Part shown: positions 1 through 8,489 of the stretch, piece after piece
How the letters are laid out: every line of letters begins with the position of its first letter
How positions within the stretch are numbered: position 1 is the stretch's first letter
Assembly: GCA_020832235.1 (NCBI GenBank)
Contig: JAFIEZ010000007.1
Location: 469,216 to 533,215, forward strand
Reading direction: 5' to 3'
DNA from: Bacteroidota bacterium
Lineage (GTDB): Bacteria > Bacteroidota > Rhodothermia > Balneolales > HLUCCA01
Length of the DNA stretch: 64,000 nt
Made by a program: the position numbers and the translations under genes
The notes under the pieces: generated by a model
Database searches by the model: none
What the model was told of the DNA's origin: nothing
What the model saw: only the letters and a program-made list of their open reading frames with translations

Positions 1-47
1 AATGCTAGTGTATTAATACAAAGCATTACCAGTTGATTCATTGTATT

Positions 48-75
48 AAAAAAGCCCGCATTTGCGGGCTTTTTG
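48..75. terminator. Rho-independent terminator, possibly bidirectional
   Basis: A perfect GC-rich stem (AAAAAGCCCGCA paired with TGCGGGCTTTTT) is followed by T-rich sequence and preceded by an A-run. It could therefore stop transcripts from either side: a gene left of the window, or murB arriving from the right. Confidence 0.85.
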
Positions 76-211
76 TTTGGAAGCCATGTTTTGATGGTTC
101 AGAGACTTTTCATAAAGACACGAATATTTCTCTTCATAAAGAGATTCGGAATTCAGCCTTCACCAACCCTTCGAATAACTACGCGACATGGAGTTTATAT
201 AAATCCTGAAT

Positions 212-1237
212 TCATGGATAAATATTGACTTCTGGTTCCAGCAAAATGCCGTAGGTGTTTTGCACGCGATCTTGAATATGGTGTGCAATGGCTAGTATCT
301 GATGACCGTTTGCAGAACCATGGTTTACCAAAACCAGGGCTTGTTTATCGTGAACACCAGCATCACCGTTTCGATAACCTTTCAGACCTAGTTTGTCGAT
401 TAACCACCCAGCGGGTACTTTAACCTTAGCCGTGCCTACTGCATAACCAGGTATTTCCGGGAATGTACGTTTTAACTCCTTGAAAAGGTGATGGTCAATT
501 TCAGGGTTTTTAAAAAAACTACCAGCATTTCCTATCTGATTCGGATCAGGTAATTTGCTTTGCCTGATTTTAATTACAGCGTTACTAACGTCCCTCGGCG
601 TTGGATTACGTATACCTGTATCGTTAAGAACATTTTGTATATCACCGTAATCCAGGTTCAGATCCGACCTATTCCGATGTAGTCTGAGTGTTATCGACGT
701 AATGATGAACTTGTTTTTTAGCTCCGTTTTGAAAATACTTGTCCGATACCCAAATGCACATTCATCACGATAAAACGTTTTCATGAGCCCTGTGCTGATC
801 TCAAAGGCATCAAGTGATTCAAAAACCTGAACCAGTTCAACACCATACGCACCAATGTTCTGCATAGGTGCGGCCCCGCATTGACCAGGAATAAGACTCA
901 GGTTCTCGAGCCCTGAATATCCATGATCAAGTGACCATAAAACAAGTTCGTGCCAGTTTACACCTGCTCCGACTTTCACCATAATCGTATTCGATCCACA
1001 CTCGCGAACGGATATTCCTGGTATCGAAATTTTAACAACAGGGTCGGTAACGTTCTCGGTAAACAAGACGTTGCTGCCTCCCCCGAGTATAACCCAGGGT
1101 TTTTCTCGCAGTAACTTATTGCTCCTCAGCTGGTCAAGACTTCTTTCTCCGATTACCTCAAAAAACAAAGAGGCATGCACATCCATATGAAACGTATGCG
1201 CATCTTTCAGGTTGTAGTTATGTTGAACAGGCACCAT
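212..1237 (-). CDS. murB: UDP-N-acetylenolpyruvoylglucosamine reductase MurB
   Basis: This cytoplasmic FAD/NADPH enzyme makes UDP-MurNAc, the second committed step of peptidoglycan precursor synthesis. The 341 residues match the longer E. coli-like type I form. The FAD-binding part has GGGSNVLF (about 52-59) and the GQCGAAPMQNIGAYG segment (118-132). Expected catalytic residues are visible: Arg165 in YRTS, Ser240 in GNAGSFFKNP, and Glu334 in LEPEVN near the C-terminus. It stands alone and is divergent from rfbA across about 180 bases, so the two probably have separate promoters; I found no convincing promoter boxes there. Confidence 0.96.
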   Translation of the reverse strand: MVPVQHNYNLKDAHTFHMDVHASLFFEVIGERSLDQLRSNKLLREKPWVILGGGSNVLFTENVTDPVVKISIPGISVRECGSNTIMVKVGAGVNWHELVLWSLDHGYSGLENLSLIPGQCGAAPMQNIGAYGVELVQVFESLDAFEISTGLMKTFYRDECAFGYRTSIFKTELKNKFIITSITLRLHRNRSDLNLDYGDIQNVLNDTGIRNPTPRDVSNAVIKIRQSKLPDPNQIGNAGSFFKNPEIDHHLFKELKRTFPEIPGYAVGTAKVKVPAGWLIDKLGLKGYRNGDAGVHDKQALVLVNHGSANGHQILAIAHHIQDRVQNTYGILLEPEVNIYP

Positions 1238-1417
1238 TAAAAGGGATATTTACGATAAATACTAAACTCAGAAGCTACCAAAAAATGCAGGGTTTGTCAC
1301 CTTCTAATATGTCTATGTGTTTTTAATTCTTGGGTTTAGTTACTATTATATTTTGTTGTATTTCCACAGAATAATTCTCGAAATTCCAACCCTGTTATTA
1401 CTCTAAAAAACATCCTG

Positions 1418-2134
1418 ATGAAAGGTATTATATTGGCTGGCGGAACCGGATCCCGATTGTATCCCCTCACAAAAGTGACAAATAAACACCTCTTGCCTGT
1501 GGGCAGCAAACCCATGATATTTTATCCTATTGAGCGCCTTCTGGAGGCCGGCATACAAGAAATACTGATTGTGACCGGTACCGATCATATGGGCGATGTC
1601 GTGAATTTGCTTGGATCTGGTAAAGATTTTGGGTGTCGATTTACATACAAAGTTCAAGATGAAGCTGGTGGAATTGCTCAGGCACTTGGTTTGGCAGAAA
1701 ACTTTATCGGCAACGATTCTATGTGTGTTATACTGGGAGATAACATATTTAATTTCTCATTGCGAGCAGCAACGAATACCTTCTCCGGCAGGGGGGCTCA
1801 TATCATGATTAAAGAAGTGCATGATCCATCACGTTATGGTGTAGCTGAACTAGAGGGGAATCGGATCATTGGAATTGAAGAAAAACCGGCGCAGCCTAAA
1901 TCCTCGTACTGCGTAACTGGAATCTATATGTATGACTCAGATGTATTTGAGTATATCAGACAACTCAAACCATCAAAACGTGGGGAGCTGGAAATAACCG
2001 ATGTGAATAACTTTTATATAGATTCGGAAATGATGACCTACTCGGTATTGGAAGGGTGGTGGACAGACGCTGGAACCCCAGATTCTTACAAAATTGCGAA
2101 TGAACTTGCGTATAAATCGGAGTCTGATGACTGA
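1418..2134 (+). CDS. rfbA: Glucose-1-phosphate thymidylyltransferase, short form (RmlA)
   Basis: The enzyme joins dTTP and glucose-1-phosphate to give dTDP-glucose, the first step of dTDP-deoxysugar synthesis. The N-terminal nucleotidyltransferase signature GGTGSRLYPLT (8-18) and the KHLLPVGSKPM segment are clear, as are LGDNIF and the EEKP site. At 238 residues it is the short form, lacking the C-terminal part of the roughly 290-residue enterobacterial RmlA. It opens a four-gene operon in which every gene overlaps the next; its stop overlaps the rfbD start (ATGACTGA). A related sugar nucleotidyltransferase specificity cannot be fully excluded, but the neighbours fix the pathway. Confidence 0.93.
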   Translation: MKGIILAGGTGSRLYPLTKVTNKHLLPVGSKPMIFYPIERLLEAGIQEILIVTGTDHMGDVVNLLGSGKDFGCRFTYKVQDEAGGIAQALGLAENFIGNDSMCVILGDNIFNFSLRAATNTFSGRGAHIMIKEVHDPSRYGVAELEGNRIIGIEEKPAQPKSSYCVTGIYMYDSDVFEYIRQLKPSKRGELEITDVNNFYIDSEMMTYSVLEGWWTDAGTPDSYKIANELAYKSESDD

Positions 2135-3005
2135 TAGACTCCTATTAATCGGTGGATCTGGTCAACTCGGCAGTGAATTCGTTCGAGCGTTATCTAAGCC
2201 TGAGGTTGAATGCTGGGCTCCAGCTTCATCCGAGCTTGATATATCAGATGCTGCCGCACTTGAAACTGCAGTTAAAAGTTATCAGCCTGCAATTATTATC
2301 AATTGTGCAGCATTTACTAATGTTGATCTTGCCGAAGATGAAGTACAGCAAAGTATGGCAATCAACGCCCATGCACCGGCTGTATTGGCTGATATGTGCA
2401 AAAAGTACGACATTCTGCTTGTTCACTATTCAACCGACTACGTTTTCTCGGGTGAACCCGAAGATGAACAAACCTTACATAATGGATATGCTTCAGATGC
2501 TCCTGCAAACCCCCTCGGTGTGTATGGAAAATCTAAGTGGGAGGGAGAGGTTGCCATTCGAAACGCCCAATGTCGCTATTTGATTGTTCGCGTGAGCTGG
2601 TTGTGTGGCTACTTTGGTAAGAACTTCGTTAAAACCATGCTCAAGCTTGGCAGCGAGCGAGAGCGCATTGGTGTTGTTCATGATCAACTAGGTTCTCCTT
2701 CATTCACTCAACCTGTTGTTGAGCAGACGCTTGCACTTATTAAAGCAAATGCCTCAGGTACCTTTCATATAGCGAGCGATGGTGTAATCAGCTGGTTTGA
2801 CCTGGCTGCTGAAGTGATGCTGCACGCTGGTTTGCCTTGTGAGGTGCATCCTCTGAAAACATACGAATACCCAACGAAAGCTAAACGCCCTTCATTTTCT
2901 AAGCTAAACTGTGATGCAACCGTCAGCATAACGTCTCAGCCTATGGGCAATTGGAAGACACACCTCAAAAAAGTATTGGATGAATTAATAAATGAACATA
3001 ATTAA
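2127..3005 (+). CDS. rfbD: dTDP-4-dehydrorhamnose reductase RmlD
   Basis: This is the last step of dTDP-L-rhamnose synthesis: NAD(P)H reduction of dTDP-4-keto-rhamnose. A Rossmann motif GGSGQLG lies at the N-terminus, followed by the short-chain-dehydrogenase STDYVF segment and the YGKSKWEGE catalytic Tyr/Lys motif. I chose the ATG at 2127 because the motif MTDRLLLIGGSGQLG begins there and it overlaps the rfbA stop by eight bases; the open frame reaches 33 bases further up but only adds a non-conserved leader. The 292-residue length fits the family. It overlaps rfbC by 14 bases. Confidence 0.93.
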   Translation: MTDRLLLIGGSGQLGSEFVRALSKPEVECWAPASSELDISDAAALETAVKSYQPAIIINCAAFTNVDLAEDEVQQSMAINAHAPAVLADMCKKYDILLVHYSTDYVFSGEPEDEQTLHNGYASDAPANPLGVYGKSKWEGEVAIRNAQCRYLIVRVSWLCGYFGKNFVKTMLKLGSERERIGVVHDQLGSPSFTQPVVEQTLALIKANASGTFHIASDGVISWFDLAAEVMLHAGLPCEVHPLKTYEYPTKAKRPSFSKLNCDATVSITSQPMGNWKTHLKKVLDELINEHN

Positions 3006-3552
3006 AACTGACATAGCCGATATTCTTGTTGCGGAACCTCGCATATTCACGGATGACCGAGGCTACTTTATGGAAACCTACCGCTATGAATGGCTTACTG
3101 ATTTCGGAATCACCCATCAATTTGTACAGGATAACCTATCAAGGTCAAAAAAGGGAGTGCTTAGAGGACTTCATTATCAAATTAGAAATGCACAGGCTAA
3201 GCTGGTGATGGTTACGCAAGGCGAAGTACTTGATATCGCTGTAGACATCCGAAAAGGATCACCATCATTTGGTAAGTATGTGTCGATGAAACTCAGTGCA
3301 GATAACCGACGCATTATGTACATACCGGAAGGTTTCGCGCATGGTTTTCTGGTACTTTCCGAGCAGGCTGATTTTCTTTACAAATGTAGTCGCTATTACG
3401 ACCCCTCCGGTGAACGAGGTCTGCGTTGGTCCGATCCAACGATAAACATCCAATGGGAAGTATCAACACCAATATTATCGGAAAAAGACGGTGTTCTTCC
3501 TTTATTAAATGACATAAAACCTGAAGATTTACCAGAGTATCATGAACAATAA
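2992..3552 (+). CDS. rfbC: dTDP-4-dehydrorhamnose 3,5-epimerase RmlC
   Basis: A cupin-fold epimerase that converts dTDP-4-keto-6-deoxyglucose to dTDP-4-keto-L-rhamnose. Conserved features are FTDDRGYFMETY near the N-terminus, GLHYQ with the catalytic-type His61, IPEGFAHGFLVLS, and the FLYKCSRYYDP segment with active-site tyrosines. Its 186 residues match the family. It overlaps rfbD upstream (14 bases) and rfbB downstream (11 bases), so translation is probably coupled. Confidence 0.95.
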   Translation: MNIIKTDIADILVAEPRIFTDDRGYFMETYRYEWLTDFGITHQFVQDNLSRSKKGVLRGLHYQIRNAQAKLVMVTQGEVLDIAVDIRKGSPSFGKYVSMKLSADNRRIMYIPEGFAHGFLVLSEQADFLYKCSRYYDPSGERGLRWSDPTINIQWEVSTPILSEKDGVLPLLNDIKPEDLPEYHEQ

Positions 3553-4549
3553 ACGCATTCTAGTAACGGGTGGAGCCGGCTTCATTGGCTCAAATCTTGT
3601 ACTTCATTTAATGAAATCATACCCAGGCTGCGAAATATGTAATTTAGATAAACTCACGTACGCCTCCGACCTGACATTCCTTGCCGATGTTCAGTCTCAA
3701 AAAAACTACTCGTTTGTGCAGGTGGATATTGTCAATAGAGAAGCTGTTCGGAATATAATACGCGATTTCAGACCCGATGGCGTATTTCATTTGGCAGCTG
3801 AGTCTCATGTCGATAATTCAATCAGTGGCCCAGAGCCTTTTATCATGTCGAATGTGGTTGGTACATTCAATTTACTCGAGGAGCTTCGATTGTGGTGGAC
3901 CGAAGAAAATCTGTTTGATAAAGGAAGATTTCTGCATGTGTCGACCGACGAAGTCTATGGCTCATTGGGCGCTACAGGTTTTTTCACTGAGGAAACGCCT
4001 TATGCACCAAACTCTCCTTATTCGGCCAGTAAAGCAAGCAGTGATATGTTAGTAAGGGCATACCATCACACCTATGGAATGAACGTTGTTACCACTAACT
4101 GCTCGAATAATTATGGCCCGCATCAACATGATGAAAAACTTATTCCTACTGTAATCCGTACGGCGCTAGCCCAGAAACCAATCCCGATTTATGGCAAAGG
4201 TGATAACATCAGGGACTGGCTTTTTGTTGGTGATCATTGTAAAGCATTGGATGATGTGTTTCAAAAGGGTCGATCGGGAGAAACATACAATATTGGTGGT
4301 CATAATGAATGGACTAATATTGATCTGGTTAGGAAAATATGCTCCTTGTTAGATGAGATGGTTGGCGAAGGTCCTGAGGGGGGGTATGCCCAGCTTATCA
4401 CTTTCGTCAAAGACAGGCCTGGTCATGACATGCGTTACGCTATTGATCCAACCAAAATAGAAACCGAACTTGGGTGGAGGAATACCCAATCTTTTGAAGA
4501 TGAAATGAAAAAAACACTTGCCTGGTATATAGCTCGGTACCAAAAATAG
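3542..4549 (+). CDS. rfbB: dTDP-glucose 4,6-dehydratase RmlB
   Basis: An extended SDR enzyme that converts dTDP-glucose to dTDP-4-keto-6-deoxyglucose, the branch point for rhamnose and amino sugars. GGAGFIGSN (NAD binding) is at the N-terminus, HLAAESHVDNS follows, then STDEVYGSLG and the YSASKASSD catalytic motif. The C-terminal part has RDWLFVGDH and DRPGHDMRYAIDPTK. Length 335 is normal. It ends the rfbADCB operon. Its product may also feed the WecE-like transaminase at 45826-46965. Confidence 0.96.
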   Translation: MNNKRILVTGGAGFIGSNLVLHLMKSYPGCEICNLDKLTYASDLTFLADVQSQKNYSFVQVDIVNREAVRNIIRDFRPDGVFHLAAESHVDNSISGPEPFIMSNVVGTFNLLEELRLWWTEENLFDKGRFLHVSTDEVYGSLGATGFFTEETPYAPNSPYSASKASSDMLVRAYHHTYGMNVVTTNCSNNYGPHQHDEKLIPTVIRTALAQKPIPIYGKGDNIRDWLFVGDHCKALDDVFQKGRSGETYNIGGHNEWTNIDLVRKICSLLDEMVGEGPEGGYAQLITFVKDRPGHDMRYAIDPTKIETELGWRNTQSFEDEMKKTLAWYIARYQK

Positions 4550-4650
4550 CGAAAAGCGAAACTTGTTTTGCGGTATTTCGATATAGCTATGATATACCCA
4601 TCTATATCGGGTATTTGTCAAGTCCCGAAATATGATAGCTCCTAACGAAA

Positions 4651-6456
4651 ATGCTCATGAGACAGCTATTTTTCATTGTATTGGCCGTATTTTGTTGTCC
4701 CATATTCACCACTGCAAAAGATTATCAGATTGCACGTGTAACTATCTCTGTGGCTGTTCAACCCAATGGCAGCGTTTACGTTACGGAATCACGTACGTAT
4801 CGTTTTCAAGGGTCGTTCTCTCAGGCCGATTATATTTTACCTTTGCGAGGATTTCGCGAGATAAGGGACATTCAAATATCTGAAAACGGATTCGACTACA
4901 TTCAGATGGATGGTGGCAGGGAAGTGGGTACGTTTACCGTAAAACCACGCTCCAGCCGTATTGAATTCGTATGGAATTTTAGTGCCGAAGATGAGTACCG
5001 TACTTTTGATCTCTTCTATACGCTTGATGGAGCTCTAATTGTAGGACCTGAATATGCCGAATTCATGTGGACATACTTATCGAATCGATGGGAGCGTTCA
5101 ACAGAACACGTTTCAATACAGTTTATACTGCCTGATAATAATGGAGCAGACATTCAAAACTGGGTTGTGCAGGGCGATAGCTATGTAGATCTACAGTTGA
5201 TACCGAATGGCTTTGAAATCACGTCAACCCAGGCAATCCCTCGAAATCGACAACTTGTTGTACGATCGGTTTTCCCCTCGCATGCCATTCCGCAAGCAAC
5301 GGTAACACATCCCGATTTTAGTCTTCAAACCGTGTTACAGCAGGAAGAAGAACGTGTTGCAGAGCGGGCTCGTGCAGCTGAACATCGTGAGCGCTGGGAG
5401 CAAAGAGGCGCCTATTTTGGGTGGATAATTTTACTGCTTAGTATTTCATTTTTTGTGTGGATTTACTTAAATCATGGTAAACGCTACACTTTTGTCGGGC
5501 AAATACCCCCACAATTGTATGAGCCTCCTATGTTAATTCCGCCGGCTGTTGTGGGGAAAATGATGTATTCGGCTGGAACGGAGGCCTATTTGCTTACGGC
5601 TACATTGTTTGATCTGGCTCGTAGGGGCTATTTTAAACTATTTGAAACCGAAATTCAAACAAAGAGTAAGCTTTCGGGTAAACGGCAGACGCTGATTATT
5701 CAATTTCCCGATGAAATCAAAGAAACAGATAAACTGCTATCATACGAGCAGCACATGATGGATTTTATTTCCAAGTCACTAATTAACAATCGCGTAAGTC
5801 TGGCAGCATTGTTTGAGTCGGAGACAACTACAGGGTCTGTTAAAAAACAAAACCCCGGTCTTTTTGATATGGCAGTAAAACCAAAAGAAGTGAGAAAGTG
5901 GTTTATTGACTGGAGTGCAGAACTGAATACATACATGTCCAAATTTAACTGGTATGAAAGTGCAAGCACAAAGTGGATGCTCATTAGTATGGGATTACAG
6001 TTTGGACTGGCCGCTGTAGCCGTCTTTTTCTTGGTGCAAGCTTTTGTTCCAGTTATCCTTATTGCGCTCATCGTATCGGCGATGATGATTATCATATCGG
6101 CTTCTATACGTCGACGTACTCCTGAAGCTCAGAAAAAGTACAACCAATGGGCTGCCTACCGTCGTGGATTATTAAACGGCAGTGCTCAGCAGTTACAGCA
6201 TGGCGATCCTGCGTTTCATCTGATCTATGCCATAGCGCTTGTGATAACGGGTAAGAAATTTCAGCAATCTGTTGAACGATTTACCTCCGAGTCAACTGAT
6301 TTATATTGGCTTACTCTTGCACAGGGTGGTGTATTTAATCCGGCCGTTATAGCCAGCAGTGTTTCGAATATCACAGCGTCTACAACCAGTTCATTCAGCG
6401 CCGGAGGGGCATCGGTTGGGGTTGCCGGAGGAGGGGCCGGAGGTGGCGCTCGGTAA
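4651..6456 (+). CDS. DUF2207-family membrane protein
   Basis: A 601-residue protein with an N-terminal signal peptide (MLMRQLFFIVLAVFCC), a secreted beta-rich region of about 220 residues, a short charged coiled segment (EEERVAERARAAEHRERWE) and a transmembrane helix near 255-275. A cytoplasmic region and a pair of helices near 445-490 follow. The tail is glycine-rich and ends GGGAGGGAR, as is common in this family. The function of the family is unknown to me. The start is uncertain between ATG 4651 and ATG 4657, as no strong ribosome site is seen. It stands after the rfb operon but about 100 bases away, so co-transcription is open. Confidence 0.8.
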   Translation: MLMRQLFFIVLAVFCCPIFTTAKDYQIARVTISVAVQPNGSVYVTESRTYRFQGSFSQADYILPLRGFREIRDIQISENGFDYIQMDGGREVGTFTVKPRSSRIEFVWNFSAEDEYRTFDLFYTLDGALIVGPEYAEFMWTYLSNRWERSTEHVSIQFILPDNNGADIQNWVVQGDSYVDLQLIPNGFEITSTQAIPRNRQLVVRSVFPSHAIPQATVTHPDFSLQTVLQQEEERVAERARAAEHRERWEQRGAYFGWIILLLSISFFVWIYLNHGKRYTFVGQIPPQLYEPPMLIPPAVVGKMMYSAGTEAYLLTATLFDLARRGYFKLFETEIQTKSKLSGKRQTLIIQFPDEIKETDKLLSYEQHMMDFISKSLINNRVSLAALFESETTTGSVKKQNPGLFDMAVKPKEVRKWFIDWSAELNTYMSKFNWYESASTKWMLISMGLQFGLAAVAVFFLVQAFVPVILIALIVSAMMIIISASIRRRTPEAQKKYNQWAAYRRGLLNGSAQQLQHGDPAFHLIYAIALVITGKKFQQSVERFTSESTDLYWLTLAQGGVFNPAVIASSVSNITASTTSSFSAGGASVGVAGGGAGGGAR

Positions 6457-6555
6457 GGTAATGTATAATAAAAATAGTGACTCAGCTGTGTGATTTGACC
6501 TGGAATCAGCCCATAATCACCAAACCGTAGCTAGTTCTGGCACGTAAAAATGGAT

Positions 6556-7269
6556 TTACCACTCCGTTTGCTGTATTTCCATGAGCTTTGCAGTTGCTCG
6601 GTCTTTAAGGTTGTGGAAAAACTCTGTTGGAAGTTCCCCCGTTGTATACTTTAGGTGAAGCCAAACCAGATAGGTTGCCATAACATCTTCATAGCAGTAA
6701 TGCTCGATTTTACTCAGCTCACCTTTTACGAACATTTCGTAAACGGCATTCCCCTCACCGGTTTGTTTAAAGGGCAGATCAATGAGGAGTCCGAGATGTT
6801 TTAGCTTAGGACCTTGACTTGCACCATAATTGCTGAACTCATCCATCAGATCGACGTTCGATTTACTAAATCGGTATTTTATGTCATGGGTATTTAAGCG
6901 ATTCACCATTTGTAACCCATACTTCATTGTACGGTACGTAATTACTGGTAGATCAAATCCTTTGCCGTTATGATGAATAAGACCAAAATCTTTGTAAACC
7001 GTAAGGCTTTCCATGAGCTTTTGAATGCCTTCTTTTTCATTGGTTCCACTCCAGGCAACCTTATTACGTGGTTCTCCATTATTTTCAATCCACAAGCCAA
7101 CCCAGGAAACAATCCTATGAAACATTGGGGGCATAAAGCCAGATTTGTTGCGTGAAATTTGCTCAGTTGCCTGCTCCAATAGTTCCTGATCATCATCAGA
7201 TGGATTTTCTACGGCCTTTCTGAGAAGGTCAATATCGGGAACGGTTTCCAGATCAAAAACAAAGTACAT
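6556..7269 (-). CDS. Predicted 3'-5' exonuclease related to the PolB exonuclease domain
   Basis: A stand-alone DEDD-type exonuclease of 237 residues. Exo I is FDLET at residues 5-9, Exo II is HNGKGFDLP, and Exo III is YCYEDVMATYLVW, where the Tyr and Asp are the expected metal-binding and catalytic residues. No polymerase domain is present. The family is assumed to act in DNA repair or processing, but the exact substrate is unknown. It lies 18 bases downstream of the asparaginase gene on the same strand, so the two may share a transcript, although their functions do not obviously connect. Confidence 0.85.
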   Translation of the reverse strand: MYFVFDLETVPDIDLLRKAVENPSDDDQELLEQATEQISRNKSGFMPPMFHRIVSWVGLWIENNGEPRNKVAWSGTNEKEGIQKLMESLTVYKDFGLIHHNGKGFDLPVITYRTMKYGLQMVNRLNTHDIKYRFSKSNVDLMDEFSNYGASQGPKLKHLGLLIDLPFKQTGEGNAVYEMFVKGELSKIEHYCYEDVMATYLVWLHLKYTTGELPTEFFHNLKDRATAKLMEIQQTEW

Positions 7270-7287
7270 GTGAAAAAGTTAAAATGT

Positions 7288-8289
7288 TCAGTACAGCTCT
7301 CCGGCAAGATCAGTTACGAATTGAGACTTAACCATTTCGGCGTCGCCGTGATGTGCCAAAAGGTACATCATTTTTGTGATGGATGCTTCTAAAGTCATGG
7401 CCCCGGCACTCACAATTCCAATTTTCTTAGCTACACGACCACTTTCGTATTTGCTCAAATCAATAGCATCAAACGGAGCCTGAGAACACATGGCCAAAAC
7501 AATACCATGTTGTACACACTCTTGAAAAAAAGGGGCGAGGCTGCATTGATCCTTAATAGGGAAATTCCCGGAGCCAAATCCTTCAATAAGTATTCCCCGA
7601 ACGCCGGAGCCAAGCAGAGAACCCAGATAAGATGGTTGTATACCCGGATACACTTTCAGGATGTAAACATTGCTGCTGTAGGCGGCAGTATTGTGAAAAG
7701 TAGTCCCTTTTCTGCGAATGTTCTTGGAAAATTGTATCTGTAAACCAATTTCGGCAAGCGCTGGTAAATTTGGAGATGCAAATGCGTCAAAATCGCCGAT
7801 ACTCATTTTTGATGCTCTGTTGCCCCTGAATAGCTTATCGCCAAAAACAATACAGACTTCTGGTACATCCATGGTGGCGATTTCAACGGCGTTTATAAGA
7901 TTTCGATGCGCATCGCTTCGAAGTGTTGTGAGCGGTACCTGAGACCCAGTAAATATGACCGGCTTAGTTAGCGGTTGAAGGGCATAAGACAATGCGCTAG
8001 CCGAAAAAGCCATTGTATCGGTTCCATGTAAAATTACAAAACCATCAAAGTTGTCGTATTCTTCAGCGATGCAGTTCGCCAGCTGAACCCAGTTTGAAGG
8101 CGTAATATTTGAACTGTCTTCATAAAAGGGAGAAGTTACCTGAAGGTCTGCAATCTGATTTAATTCAGGTACTTCTGAAAGTAAATATCCCTTCGATAAC
8201 TCCGGATCGGGTCTAACCTCGCCAGGAACACGCCGGTCGCTATGCATTAAAATGGTACCACCCGTCTGAATGATGAGCACTCGTTTCAT
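7288..8289 (-). CDS. ansA: Type I (cytoplasmic) L-asparaginase
   Basis: Hydrolyses asparagine to aspartate and ammonia. The two threonine motifs are present: QTGGTILM at the N-terminus and LHGTDTMAFSASALSYAL about 85 residues in; RSDAHRNLINAV supplies the conserved middle segment. There is no signal peptide, which fits the low-affinity cytoplasmic AnsA type. I start at ATG 8289 (MKRVLIIQTGG); a TTG four codons upstream is possible but adds nothing conserved. Length 333. Confidence 0.92.
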   Translation of the reverse strand: MKRVLIIQTGGTILMHSDRRVPGEVRPDPELSKGYLLSEVPELNQIADLQVTSPFYEDSSNITPSNWVQLANCIAEEYDNFDGFVILHGTDTMAFSASALSYALQPLTKPVIFTGSQVPLTTLRSDAHRNLINAVEIATMDVPEVCIVFGDKLFRGNRASKMSIGDFDAFASPNLPALAEIGLQIQFSKNIRRKGTTFHNTAAYSSNVYILKVYPGIQPSYLGSLLGSGVRGILIEGFGSGNFPIKDQCSLAPFFQECVQHGIVLAMCSQAPFDAIDLSKYESGRVAKKIGIVSAGAMTLEASITKMMYLLAHHGDAEMVKSQFVTDLAGELY

Positions 8290-8382
8290 AATCTGTATCA
8301 AGTTGTAGATTTTGCTTCACATATTACCAAATTTTGGTTACAATGTTTTATACCATAGCGGAATGGATGATGGAAATTGTTA

Positions 8383-8413
8383 TTGGTTATGTTATGCTAT
8401 TATTAAATATTTG
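8383..8413 (+). promoter_or_regulatory. Possible Bacteroidetes-type promoter for the EF-G-like gene
   Basis: TTG (8383-8385) is followed after 20 bases by AATATTTG (8406-8413), seven of eight matches to TANNTTTG. The leader to the chosen ATG would be about 70 bases. The call is tentative because the region is AT-rich. Confidence 0.3.
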
Positions 8414-8489
8414 AAATTCGCCATCTGCATTGCCCGTTAACCAATTAAATCAAAACGTGGCGTTTTGTTCGCCAGAAAGGTTATTATTT

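Noticed and set aside
4594..4614. ATACCC / GGGTAT inverted repeat after rfbB as a terminator
   Set aside because: The stem has only six pairs, the loop is nine bases, and no T-run follows (GGGTATTTGTC).
5700..6095. Long antisense open frame inside the DUF2207 gene
   Set aside because: Its low-complexity Ile/Thr/Ser-rich product is typical of antisense frames and has no start signal.
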